From Astragalus membranaceus (taxonomy: Eukaryota > Streptophyta > Magnoliopsida > Fabales > Fabaceae), in contig CM076849.1 of the NCBI GenBank assembly GCA_039519185.1, forward strand, positions 82,011,289-82,075,288: DNA of 64,000 nt. Direction: 5' to 3'. Every line of letters begins with the position of its first letter. Within the stretch, counting starts at the first letter, position 1. A model generated the notes under the pieces. The model saw nothing but the letters and a program-made list of their open reading frames with translations, ran no database searches and was not told the DNA's origin. Below, piece by piece: positions 40,901 through 49,851 of this stretch. The translations under genes were made by a program, and so were the position numbers.

Positions 40901-43900
40901 TCCGGAAGTTTATGTTTCTTGTTTAGGCCCTTGCCCTTTTGTAGTACTTTTGTTATCGGTTGTATAACTGTCATGTATAAGTTATAAATCGTTTCCGCTA
41001 CTTTATGTTTTGAGTATTGAACACCAGGATTATGTACGAGTCTTAAGTTTGAAACTTAAGCATTTTCAGGAAGTTTATGAGGTTCAGAGAACCATTTGAT
41101 ATGTATTATCGAAAGTTTTAGTTGTGTTCAATATTTCAATGACAGGAAGTTACTCTGATGTATGCCATTAAGTGCATTTCAGTGATTCTATGAATTAGAA
41201 TTTATCGGGGTGTTACACTGCATGTCCAAGGTAACCCACTGAATCCACCCCAAAGTCACATTTCTTCTTGTTCACAATCAATTTATTCTCTTCTAGTGCC
41301 AAGAAAATCTTCTCAAGATGTACTGCATGCTCCTCCACTGAGTTACTATATATCAATATGTCATCAAAAAATACCAAAGCAAATTTCCTAAGAAAGGGCC
41401 TTAGAACTTCATTCATCAATGCCTGGAAGGTGGACGGGGCATTGGTCAATCCAAAGGGCATAACTAAATACTCGTAGTGTCCCTCATGTGTTCTAAATGC
41501 CGTTTTAGGAATGTCCTCTGGTTTCATTCTAATCTGGTGATAACCAGATTTCAAGTCCAGCTTAGTGAAAATAATGGCTCCATTTAATTCATCCAGCAAT
41601 TCATCTATCAGTGGTATTGGAAATTTGTTAGGTATTGTTATCTTATTTAGGGCTCGGTAGTCCACGCAAAATCTCCAACTTCCATCCTTCTTTTTCACAA
41701 GGATAATTGGACTAGAGTATGGGCTTGTGCTCGGTCTAATAATACCAGTTCTTAACATATCAGCCACCAATCTTTCAATTTCATTCTTTTGGAAATGAGG
41801 GTATCTATAGGGTCTTAAATTGGGGATACCAGCACCTTCTCTTAAGACTATGGCATGGTCAACAACTCTACTAGGTGGTAATTCTCCATTCTCATGAAAT
41901 AAGGGCTCAAACTTATGAATTACAGCTTGTATTACCTCATGAGTGGCAGCTGGTGTAGTTTCCTTGGCCTCCAAGCTTCTGCAGTCAACCAGCAGCAATT
42001 CTTCTTGTGTATTCCCCTCCTTCAGTATCTCCTTCATCGAAGCTTCCCTCCTTGAGAGTGTAGGGTCCCCTTGGAGTAGAATGGTCTCATTTCCCACCTT
42101 AATCTTCATTGTTAATTCCTTGAAGTTTGCCTTGATGTTTCCCAATTTCTCCAACCAAGCAATACCTAAGACAACATCTTCTCCATCGAGAGGAAATACA
42201 AAGCAATCTACCTTTACTCTTAGACCCTGTAGTTGTATCTCAACATCCTTACAAACTCCACATATCTTGATTCTCTCTCCATTTCCAATTTTCACCCAAC
42301 AAGGTGGAATTGGAGTCACCAACAAGCCTTGTAACTCAACCAGTTTCCTTGATATGAAGTTGTGGGTGGCTCCACAATCCAACAATATCAGTATTTCCAA
42401 TATTCCTATCAGCCCCTTGATCATGAATGAATAGTTGGAAGAAAGCCCAGCCATGCTGGCAAGATGCAAGCTCTTTATAGTGGCTTCCCAAACTATCTGC
42501 TCCTCATCTTCTTCCTCTGTTTCCTTCTCCTCTGTTCTTTCCTCATTTCCTTCCATATACAGAATTCGCAGCACTTTGTTCTTACAAACGTGCCCTGGTA
42601 CATACTTCTCCTCACACGTAAGACAGAGCCCCTTTTTCCTTCTTTCTTCAATCTCCTTCCCTCCTACTAACTTGGTATTGGGCAGTTGCCCTGTTTTTGC
42701 AGGTTCAGTGGATTTAGATGTAGTGGTTGCATCTATGCTTGTCTTACTCGCATTCTTGAAGTTTCCCAGATTCCTTCCACCATACCTCCCCGTAGCACCG
42801 AGTTTTTCCTCTGCCAGTAAAGCAATTTCCATCATTTCTGCGAGATTCTTGGGCCTCTGCAATCGCACCTCTGCTCTCACATCCTCTCTCAAACCATTAG
42901 AGAACATGCCTGAGAATAACTCGTGATCTTGGATCTTGATGTGGCTTGCAACTGCTTCAAATTTCTTACGATACTCGCGTACTGTTCCTTCTTGCTTCAT
43001 ATTCATTAACATTTCAAACGCGTTGGTGATTACCGTCGGTTGGAAACGACGGAGAATCGCCTCTTTCAGACCGTTCCACGATTGCACTTCACTGTTAGCT
43101 TCCCACCACTGCATCCACGACAGTGCCTCGCCTTCCATCGCCATTAACGCAGCATCGAGCTTCTCATTTTCGTCGATCTTTCGCACCTTAAAGAAACGTT
43201 CGATCTTCGTGAGCCATCCTGGTGCATCGTCACCGTTGAAGACCGGTAAATCCACCTTGCGAAGCCTTCTTTCACTATCGCCGTTGTTTCCCGCGCTATT
43301 TGGTTTTTCTTTCGTTCTCGGGTCATCGGGTCCTGATGGACCCGAATTCTTTGTGCGTAACGCTTCCATGATCTCCTTGAATCGCGTCAACGTTTCTTGA
43401 TGGCGTTGTTCGCTGAGCGTCTCCGATTCTTGCATACGTCGTTCCAATTCCTCAATTCGTGGATCCATAGTTGATGAATTTGTTTTCTTCTTCGGCATGA
43501 ACAGTCACAGAATCGATTGCTCTGAATACCAGTTGAAAGGATTCAACTGAATTTAGGGGAATTGCATTGAATGTTTCAAGAATTACAAGAGAGAATTGAG
43601 TTCCGTAGAACTGAATGAATGTAACTGAATTCTATTCTCTGCATAACCGTGACAGTTATGCAGATCAGCTATTTATTTAACTAAGAACAACAGGAAATTA
43701 CAGTTCTACCCTTACTAAGGGTCAGTTCTATTCCTTCTTTGCCTATAGTACACTTTACTAACTAGAGGCCTATCATAACCCCAAGAAGAAAAGGAAACAA
43801 ATTGCAGAACTGTTATACTCTGAAAAAAGTATAATAACTACAACAATCAATCAATCAATCCTTATCCCACACTAGGTGGAGTGGACAACATGGATTAACT

Positions 43901-46086
43901 AATGCCACTGGGCCCCATCAAAAACCAAGTTTTCTATAAAACTTGTTCATCTTAGTCAAAATAAGTTCAACAAAATTTCACATTGCCTATCAACTTTCCA
44001 ATACAGCCCACATCTTTTATCCAATCTTGAGACCTTGTAAAATTTATCGTAGAAGTATGGTATAGGCAAAGTTCCAAGAATTTTATTCAAAGAGATATTT
44101 ACCATGTTGATTACTCATCTTGTCTACACTATTCCAATCACCATTAAACTTGTGCTTTCCGAAATGATACACACAGAGAACATGTTCAGACTGTCAATAA
44201 TATATAATATGATAGTATTACAAATTCAACTAGGCTTCCACTACTAAAAAACAGCTCACCTATTGAATGAGACTACTATTGTTATTTGAAAAGTCAAAAA
44301 CATGTAGTTAAATTACAGGTAGCACAAATTAATACTTAAAAAGCAGCCTAGGATCCATTTACTTTCTAAAAACGGTTTTTGTTTCCATTTTTTAAAATTT
44401 GTACTCAATTTTAAATTGCTAACAAGAAGATAGAAGACTCATGAAATGAAAATTTGAGATACAGAGAAGATGGAAGGATAGCCGGAGAGAATGCATTTAC
44501 GGAAACAATGAAAACAACTTTTTTGTCATTTTCAATTTTTTTTAAAATGATGGATTTGTTATCTATGATGTTTGTTAGTTTTAGGGGAAAATGAAAACAT
44601 GAAACAAGGGGAGGAAAGTAAATTGGCCCTACCTTTGCTGTCACATTTGGGTTTCCATCTCTGTCCCCTCCCATCCACGATCCAAACTTAATGGGAGTGC
44701 AAGTCAATGGAAGTGGTTTTCCCGTATGCTGCAAGGAAAGATAAATTGCATTGAAAATTTTATAAGGAATGAATAAACGAGTTAATGTACATAATTATAG
44801 ATGAATATACCTTTTTTAAAGCATTGCTGACTCGACGTAAATAATGAGGAACAGCTTTCCAGAGTGATTGCTCCACAATATTCAATCCTGGGAGAATGAG
44901 AAATTAATTGTGGTTCTTCTACTGGTTTTTACAGTGAAACAATTTATCCAAGAGCTCACATGCATGACATCAGAGACAAGCTCTTCTAAAAGATTAAGCT
45001 ACATAAAAGCCTTATGGGGCGTGAAGAGCAAAACTCATGACCATTCAATCACTAGTGACCATACACCATTGTTAAGGAGTAACTTAAAATCTTAAGCTTT
45101 TAGATACAGGACTATGCTGTAATTAGTAGTTATTACCATATACTGTGTAATTATTAGCCTTTACTGTAATAGGGCTATTAATCAGGCCCATTAGGTTCAA
45201 CTAGTCTTAGCTTGTCTATATAATCAGACAAAGTCCAATACCAGGGAATAGCGTGGAAGTTGATCTACTTAACCCACACTTGACCGGACTTGGCATATGT
45301 GTTAGTGTTGTGAGGCAATTCATGCATGATCTAAAAGCAAGACATATTCAGGTGGTAGATCGTGTCCTGCAGCATCTCAAAGTCACTCCGAAGAAACGGC
45401 TCTTGTTCAAGATAGGTGGATGTCTGACTATGGAGGCTTATACCGATGCAGATTATGCAGGTTTAGTTTGTGACAAAAGATCCACCCCAAGCTACTGCAC
45501 ATTTTTGTATGGAGACCTTATTGCGGAGGAGGAGGAGGAGGAAGCAAAGTGTGATAGCTCAATCAAGTGTAGGGGAAATGTTTAGAGATATGCAACACGG
45601 GATATGAGTTATTATGGATAAAGATTGTACTAGATGACTTGAAGATAAAGTATGAAAGCCCTATGAAGTTGTTTTATGACAACAAATTGACTATCAATAT
45701 TGCTCATAATCCTACCCAACACGGCTGGGCAAAACACATTGGGATAGACTTACATTTTATCAATGAAAAGATAATAGTGGATTGATCGTAACGGGGTACA
45801 TTCCTTGTGGCCACCAACTCGATGATGTGTTAAAAAAAGGCTTACCAACAGAACATCTTAGTCAACTTACTTGCATGTTGAGAACGATAGATATCCGCTC
45901 ACCAGTTTGAGGGGGAATGTTGTCAATAGTAGTTATTACCATGTATTGTGTAATTATTAGCCTTCATTGTAATAGGCCCGTTAATCAGGCCTATTAGGTT
46001 TAGCTAGTCTTAGCTTGTCTATGCACACAGTTGAAATAATATTGAGAATAATTTTCAATAGATTATGAATGGTTTTATATCTAATA

Positions 46087-46150
<64 letters not shown>

Positions 46151-48291
46151 ATCAAGCAGCCTACCAGATCTAGCTTCATCAACCGATGTAGGTTTCTGAC
46201 GCCTAAGCTCATCCGTTTGCCATATTGAAGTTATCTCTCTCACCTATCAAACAAAATATAGCCTATGAGAAAAGAAGGAAGTGATACTCACTAAAGGAAT
46301 TGCACTACCCTTTCACATTTAAAGATATATTCTTAATTATTCCATCCTAAGGCACTACATGGGATATTTTTGGGGTATATTATACCAGATCTTCAATCAC
46401 CATTTCACGATCTTCATCGCCAAGATCAGGTCGATCATTATAATCCAAAAGATGCTGCATGAAGCGCAAAAAGTGGTCAGAGACAAAACACTTGATGATA
46501 TTTGAGAAATAAATTTCATGGCTCAATTATTTTATCGAAGATAAACAGTTTTTTAAAAAACAAACAAATAAACTCACAGCAATTTTAATGTGTTTGTATT
46601 GCAAGGTACGGCGATTGATTTGTGTCGGATGAGCTGTAAGAACAATTTCAACCCCCTGTGACATCAGAAATATTCAATCTTGAATAGCAAGAGTCTACAA
46701 CAATAATAACATTATACTTCACTAAATTAATAAGAAAAATGATTGCCTAAAAAGCAGATGATTACATATTAATCTCAGCTTGTTAGTGCATTCCATATGT
46801 GTTTAAAATCTAAAATGATAATACTGAATGAAAGGCCAGTTGCTTATTTTCACATGTGCTTCACAAACTCAGCAGATTGACCAGTAGTAAAGAAAAAAAG
46901 AGACCTGCTTGCAAACTGTATTATAAAGCTCGTCTGGAGAAACTCCACCTTGCACCAGCTGATTAAAGATGTCATCACAAGATTTTGCAAAATTTGCTAT
47001 GTTTACTCCTTTCCGAACCCTAAACAAAACTAGTTGGTGAGAAAGAATACCCTTCTAAGATAGGAATTGATTTGTTACAAGCCTTCATGTTCTGATTTTC
47101 ATAATAACCAAAAGAGACAGACAAATTGACAATTAATAGTATAAAAGACTAAAAGTTGAAAACCAAATTACCTGTGGTGGGTTTCAGCAATGCCCGTCAA
47201 AATAAGGTAATGGCTGAAGGCACGACCAAGGGTTTGAGCTTCATCTAATGTCATCTTGGATATTTCTGAAGCCAATTGCTTCTCTATAAGCTCTGCCATG
47301 TCCTCAATCCCTGCCTGTCTCATATTACAAGCACTCTGGGGAGGAGGGAAAACACAACCAAATGTAACCTTGCTACTTTTAACTTGGTAGGCAAATGTAA
47401 CCAAAAGCAATTAAGTTCACACATATTAACAAGGAATATTGAACTATTGAAGACTTTTCATAACTTGAGGAGCCCAAAAACTAGCAAAAATATTTCCATC
47501 ATAAAGGATTAGTTCATTCATCATCATGTTTGGGTTTTTGATTCCCACCCCAAAGGGCCACATGCATGCATCATAAAACACCAAATACATAGAACTATTT
47601 CTAACGTTCTGCTTTCACACTCCATTTTCTCAGACAACCAAACATGATCCCCAGGAAACAGTAAGAAAATCAAAACAAAAAGAACCCCCAAAAAATAAAA
47701 TAGAATAAACCCTTATTTATTCTCTAAATTAAAAATTAACAATCTCTCCTACATGATCCCTTTAGTATATAAAAATACTCTGTAAAAATTGTGAGATTCA
47801 TCTAGTTAGTCCTAAAATTTTATAAATAATTCCCTATAAAAACTAATGTGATTGATTTCACGAAATTTTAGAGATTAATGTGATAAATTTCACAAACTTT
47901 AACTTTAGTATCTTCTTATATCAAAATGTTGGTTTAAGGAATAAATTGATGATTTAATCAATAAAATAATACAAAATAAACCCTATCACAGAATAAAAAC
48001 CAAAATCAACGTTGAAATCATCAACAACTAAGAATAAATTGAATATTCGAGCAAGATGCAAAGCAAACAAAACTAATTTTTTTTAAGAAAAAACAACAAA
48101 ACGATATTGGAATTTAAAAGAAGAAAGAGCAAAACCTTCGCAAGGACTCGAATTTTCTCTAGTTTCTCAACGAAAACGGTACCAACTTCTCGCTGCAAAA
48201 TGTCATTGAGAAGATTACCGAGCAATCTACAGTCATCGTCGAAGCTCTGGAAGGAGATTTCCTCCGCAATGTCGTCGGTGGTGTCCGTCAT
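13958..48291 (-). CDS. PPC4: Bacterial-type phosphoenolpyruvate carboxylase (PEPC), 21 exons, 1,053 aa
   Basis: PEPC carboxylates PEP to oxaloacetate in the cytosol; bacterial-type subunits join plant-type subunits in class-2 hetero-octamers. Exons: 48136-48291, 47172-47335, 46905-47019, 46578-46655, 46386-46454, 46165-46243, 44811-44887, 44633-44728, 22356-22494, 21717-21851, 21106-21173, 20752-21015, 20143-20268, 19968-20069, 19631-19777, 17571-17669, 17240-17328, 16813-16939, 16515-16721, 14729-15005, 13958-14505. All joins are GT-AG and in phase (3,162 nt). The start MTDTTDDIAEE is the family N-terminus, without the plant-type phospho-Ser motif. Catalytic blocks: LTAHPTQ (His about 154), GGDRDGNP (about 266), YSDSGKDAGRF (about 715), FHGRGGSIGRGGGP (about 752). 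The C-terminus is RNTG, diagnostic of bacterial type (plant type: QNTG). Residues about 325-480 are the Ser/Asn-rich low-complexity insertion typical of this class. Intron 8 (22495-44632) is swollen by nested retrotransposons, but coding sequence looks intact. Confidence 0.97.
15148..15363. mobile_element. MITE-like element in PEPC intron 19
   Basis: Imperfect terminal inverted repeats: GGCCCTTAGAG...TTATTTTTGAGCTTATG on the left and, reversed on the right, GGCCCTACTTGG...CTTATTTTTGAGCTTTTG. Length is about 0.2 kb with no coding capacity. The termini resemble abundant plant hAT-type MITEs, but a clear TSD was not found. Confidence 0.6.
15659..16096 (+). mobile_element. TRIM (terminal-repeat retrotransposon in miniature) in PEPC intron 19
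   Basis: Two diverged short LTRs (15659-15804, 146 bp; 15964-16096, 133 bp) both begin TGATA(C/G)GG and end TTAGGTGCTTATCA. They enclose 159 bp starting with a PBS-like sequence (GGCATCAGAG, tRNA-Met type). A perfect 5-bp TSD TAATC flanks the unit (15654-15658 and 16097-16101). There is no coding capacity, as expected of a TRIM. The rest of intron 19 shows nothing else. Confidence 0.85.
18299..19131 (+). mobile_element. Probable small non-autonomous Helitron in PEPC intron 15
   Basis: It begins A|TCTACTATCTATC and ends CTAG|T (19128-19132) after an imperfect GC-rich hairpin region (CACCCGTGCGTAGGCAGGGT). Inside, two related blocks (starting about 18325 and 18752, ACTACCAAAATACCAA...) are followed by CACTTTTTCAC-rich tracts. 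There are no coding features and no TSD. Confidence 0.5.
22496..22737 (-). repeat. 3' LTR of the Reina-like element
   Basis: 242 bp, TG...CA. The minus-strand terminus CCTTTCA directly abuts PEPC exon 9 and provides the A of its AG splice acceptor. Confidence 0.95.
22677..24846 (-). pseudogene. C-terminal RT, RNase H, integrase and chromodomain of the Reina-like element (3' part of split ORF)
   Basis: The frame continues from the insertion point. It holds the end of RT, an RNase H core (FVIETDASSQGIGAVLMQ), an HHCC integrase zinc finger (H...H...CQPCQQ), an integrase core with MDFVGGLP, DRDRIF and HPQSDGQTE (D,D-35-E type), and a chromodomain (VLVKWKGLPDCENSWE) before the stop at 22677-22679. 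The chromodomain and short LTRs point to the Reina clade of chromoviruses. It has no start codon of its own; the first ATG in frame comes from the neighbouring LTR. Confidence 0.92.
24847..27271 (+). repeat. LTR 1 (5') of the tandem Tekay-like array
   Basis: TGTAACATCCCC...GGGGTGTTACA, 2,425 bp. It carries about eight copies of a hyphenated palindrome of the CGCACGGGTCGTGCG type between 25877 and 26127, and a strong donor-like site AG|GTGAGTTC at 25581-25590. Confidence 0.96.
27275..27286 (+). other. Primer-binding site, initiator tRNA-Met type (first internal region)
   Basis: TGGTATCAGAGC begins three bases after LTR 1 ends; the same site recurs at 34248 after LTR 2. Confidence 0.9.
27419..31775 (+). 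pseudogene. Tekay-like gag-pol, first copy, frameshifted in the integrase C-terminal region
   Basis: The likely start is ATG 27419 (MAGGSRNTPP); an upstream in-frame Met at 27332 adds 29 unlikely residues. Domains in order: gag; two zinc knuckles (CSNCGRYHQGKC normal; the second, CYYYKKEGHYAANC, has Tyr for its second Cys); protease YDSGATH; RT with CIDYRQLNK and FIDDILVFS; RNase H YCDASGKGLGCVLMQ; H2C2 zinc finger; integrase MDFVMGLP, DRDPKF, HPQTDGRTE. A 2-nt loss near 31304 shifts the frame to a stop at 31328-31330. The correct downstream frame resumes, visible from 31374 to the stop at 31775, with the Tekay-type tail ATWEVEENMRVKYPYLF. The breakage leaves catalytic domains readable but removes the C-terminus. 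Confidence 0.93.
31824..34244 (+). repeat. LTR 2 (shared middle) of the tandem Tekay-like array
   Basis: 2,421 bp. Its 5' half matches LTR 3 at sites where LTR 1 differs, while its 3' half matches LTR 1 at sites where LTR 3 differs, apart from a few private changes (for example GTCACTTATT near 33653 and GGCCATTG near 33955). Confidence 0.96.
34392..38748 (+). pseudogene. Tekay-like gag-pol, second copy, same frameshift
   Basis: Near-identical to the first copy: start ATG 34392, frameshift stop at 38301-38303, tail frame to 38748. Visible protein differences are EKH for EKQ in RT (near 36477) and GMK for GRK in integrase (near 38158). The same altered zinc knuckle and the same 2-nt loss (near 38277) are present, so the damage predates the duplication, or the family as a whole carries it. 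Confidence 0.93.
38797..41217 (+). repeat. LTR 3 (3') of the tandem Tekay-like array
   Basis: 2,421 bp, ending GGGGTGTTACA at 41217, followed by the TSD copy CTGCA. It has several private changes, for example GTGTGGAAC near 39308 and GCAAGGGTC near 39918. Confidence 0.96.
41223..43498 (-). pseudogene. Gag, protease and N-terminal RT of the Reina-like element (5' part of split ORF)
   Basis: The frame starts at ATG 43498 (MPKKKTNSS...). It has a retrotransposon gag domain, a zinc-knuckle-like CLTCEEKYVPGHVC, a protease with DCGA in place of the usual D(S/T)GA, and RT blocks WRFCVDYRALNK, KLDLKSGYHQIRM and FFDDILIYS. It is cut at GYLGH by the plus-strand array at TSD CT(A/G)CA. The remainder is at 22677-24846; the two parts are in the same phase (2,276 + 2,170 nt, divisible by three), so the interrupted ORF had no other defect visible to me. 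Confidence 0.92.
43534..43775 (-). repeat. 5' LTR of the Reina-like element
   Basis: 242 bp, differing from the 3' LTR at AACTAAGAAC versus AACTACGAAC and TACACTTTA versus TACATTTTA. It is preceded on its internal side by the PBS (about 43519-43531). Confidence 0.95.
43781..44632. other. Original part of PEPC intron 8 (between exon 8 and the Reina-like element)
   Basis: AT-rich intron sequence with a short (CAAT)n run near 43845. Nothing else is recognised. Confidence 0.6.
45115..46090 (+). mobile_element. Internally deleted Ty1/copia remnant in PEPC intron 6
   Basis: Two related LTR pieces (from about 45115, TGCTGTAATTAGTAGTTATT, and from about 45918, TGTTGTCAATAGTAGTTATT) enclose only the last part of pol. 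The 45253-45585 frame reads as copia RNase H (AYTDADYAG, KRSTPSYCTFLYG). Later frames recall the usual end of this domain (NNK..INIAHNP, H..KHIGID.HFI) with shifts. A PPT-like GTTTGAGGGGGAA precedes the second LTR. Most of gag, protease, integrase and RT are gone. Confidence 0.75.
46091..46150. repeat. (AT)n/(AC)n microsatellite
   Basis: About 22 AT units followed by ACACACACAC, 14 bp from the donor of PEPC exon 6 on the intron side. Confidence 0.95.
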
Positions 48292-48846
48292 TTTCACTCC
48301 GTACCAAATCAAACACAGAGAGATTGAGTGAGGAAAATTTGTGTGTGGTTAGCAAAGAAGAGGGGAATGTGGCAAATTAGTTAGTTACACTTACAATACA
48401 TAAGGTGGCGAGAAAACAAGAACTAACAAGTGGCACCCATGGCGGGAACGAAGGGACCGTTGTGAAATTGTGACTCTTCGTTTCTCACTCATCACCGTGT
48501 GTAAGAAACTCTGACTTGGTCAATTCAATTCTATTTCATCATTCCTTGCCCATTTGAATCATTAATAATACCCAAAATATTTCATTGGATTGATATCCTA
48601 CAACGCTCTATAATAATAAATTGAAGAGTTCATTAATATAGATAAGATTTAATTTATATAATAACACTATTTACTAGTCGATAGAAGTTAATCAATTGGT
48701 TTGAATCAAAAAAAAAGTTAATCAATTGGTAACTATGATATATGCCAACCATTTTATAAATTGTTACCGATTGCAGTTGTAAAATCTTATATACTGTATT
48801 GTACATAAATTAAACTCTATAGATAATAGATACCACATAATCATAA
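48292..48846 (-). promoter_or_regulatory. 5' UTR and proximal promoter region of the PEPC gene
   Basis: This is the only non-repeat sequence between the PEPC start codon and the Mutator-like element. It includes a C/T-rich leader near the ATG (minus strand). No convincing TATA box was found. Regulatory function is positional inference. Confidence 0.4.
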
Positions 48847-49162
48847 ATGTTTTTTGCTTTAAATAGTTTTTACCCCCTTGCAAATATACTCATTATCCAG
48901 TTACCCCCTGCAAAAAAAAAAGGTTTAAAAAACACCTTGTAAAATGTAACGTTATCCAGTTACCCCCTGCTGTTAACTTTTCTGTTAAAAAAATGTAAAA
49001 TGTAATTTTATCCAGTTACCCCCTGACGTCAGTGCCACGTGTCACCATATTATTGGGTCTCTGTGACACGTGGCACTGACATGTGCCACGTCAGCAACCA
49101 ATGGATGGCTGCCACGTGGCAGTGTTGTTAATTCAAAATAAATCTTTAAAATGCCTAAAGTG

Positions 49163-49216
49163 AGACTTGAACCCATGACCCCTTACTCACACCCACAACT
49201 CCTAACCATTGAGCCA
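49163..49216 (-). repeat. tRNA-derived (SINE-like) patch inside the MULE
   Basis: On the minus strand, TGGCTCAATGGTTAGG resembles an A box and GGTTCAAGTCT (49163-49173) resembles a B box (GGTTCGANTCC), about 30 bp apart. It cannot fold into a proper tRNA over its full length, so a tRNA-related relic rather than a tRNA gene is called. Confidence 0.4.
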
Positions 49217-49735
49217 AATTAGCACTTGTGATTATTAACTCATCTACTAATATATATTACATCATTGCCAATTAAATTTAAAAAAAAAAACTGAAGCTTG
49301 TTTCGTTTCTGGGTTGCTGAACAAATCGTGAAATCCCAAATCGTGAAACCTCAAAATGAAAATCTGCAGATCTGGTTGCTGAACAATCTGAAATCGAAAA
49401 CGCACAAATCGTAAGGAAATCCCAAATCGTGATTCTTCTTCTTCTCCACCGAACAATCTGGATTTCAGATCGAAAACGCACAAATCGTAAGGAAATCCCA
49501 CAAATCGTTTTCAATCTGGATTTCGTTTTCAAATCCCAAATCGTTTTTAATCCTTGATTTCGTTTTCAAATTCCAAATTGGTTTTTAATATTTTTCTGGG
49601 ATGAACGCAGATTGTGGATTTCGTTTGATTTCGTTGTTGTTCTGGATTTCGTTTGATTTAGTTTGATTTCGTTGTTGTTCTGGATTTCGTTCCAATTCGT
49701 TTGATTTCGTTGTTGTTCTGGAGAAGAGAAGAAAC

Positions 49736-49851
<116 letters not shown>

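Larger units (their letters stand above)
24847..41217 (+). mobile_element. Tandem Tekay/Del-like Ty3/gypsy array: LTR-INT-LTR-INT-LTR
   Basis: Three LTRs (24847-27271, 31824-34244, 38797-41217; 2,425, 2,421 and 2,421 bp) separate two nearly identical internal regions; the repeat period is 6,973 bp. The whole array is flanked by a 5-bp TSD with one mismatch (CTACA 24842-24846, CTGCA 41218-41222), so it sits at one integration site in the Reina-like pol. Each internal region has a PBS TGGTATCAGAGC and a purine tract AAAGTTGGGGTGA before the next LTR. The shared middle LTR points to unequal recombination after insertion. Confidence 0.95.
22496..43775 (-). mobile_element. Reina-like Ty3/gypsy chromovirus in PEPC intron 8, split by a second retrotransposon
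   Basis: Identical-length 242-bp LTRs (22496-22737 and 43534-43775) differ at two visible sites. A perfect TSD TAACC lies at 22491-22495 and 43776-43780. PBS TGGTATTCAGAGC follows the 5' LTR (minus strand), and a C-rich complement of the polypurine tract lies at 22741-22748. Without the internal insertion the element is about 4.9 kb, usual for Reina, and codes for a single Gag-Pol with C-terminal chromodomain. The TSD overlaps the first base of PEPC exon 9 and its splice acceptor (see findings). Confidence 0.95.

Noticed and set aside
24847..41217. CRISPR-like or prokaryotic repeat array interpretation of long repeats
   Set aside because: Repeats are multi-kilobase LTRs and gag-pol regions in a plant nuclear context; no short direct repeat array exists.
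41943..42926. Long plus-strand frames (163 codons each) opposite the Reina gag and protease
   Set aside because: Antisense shadows of the real minus-strand gag-pol; no recognised domain.
45253..45585. Possible host gene of 110 codons in PEPC intron 6
   Set aside because: The sequence is copia RNase H (AYTDADYAG) and belongs to a retrotransposon remnant.
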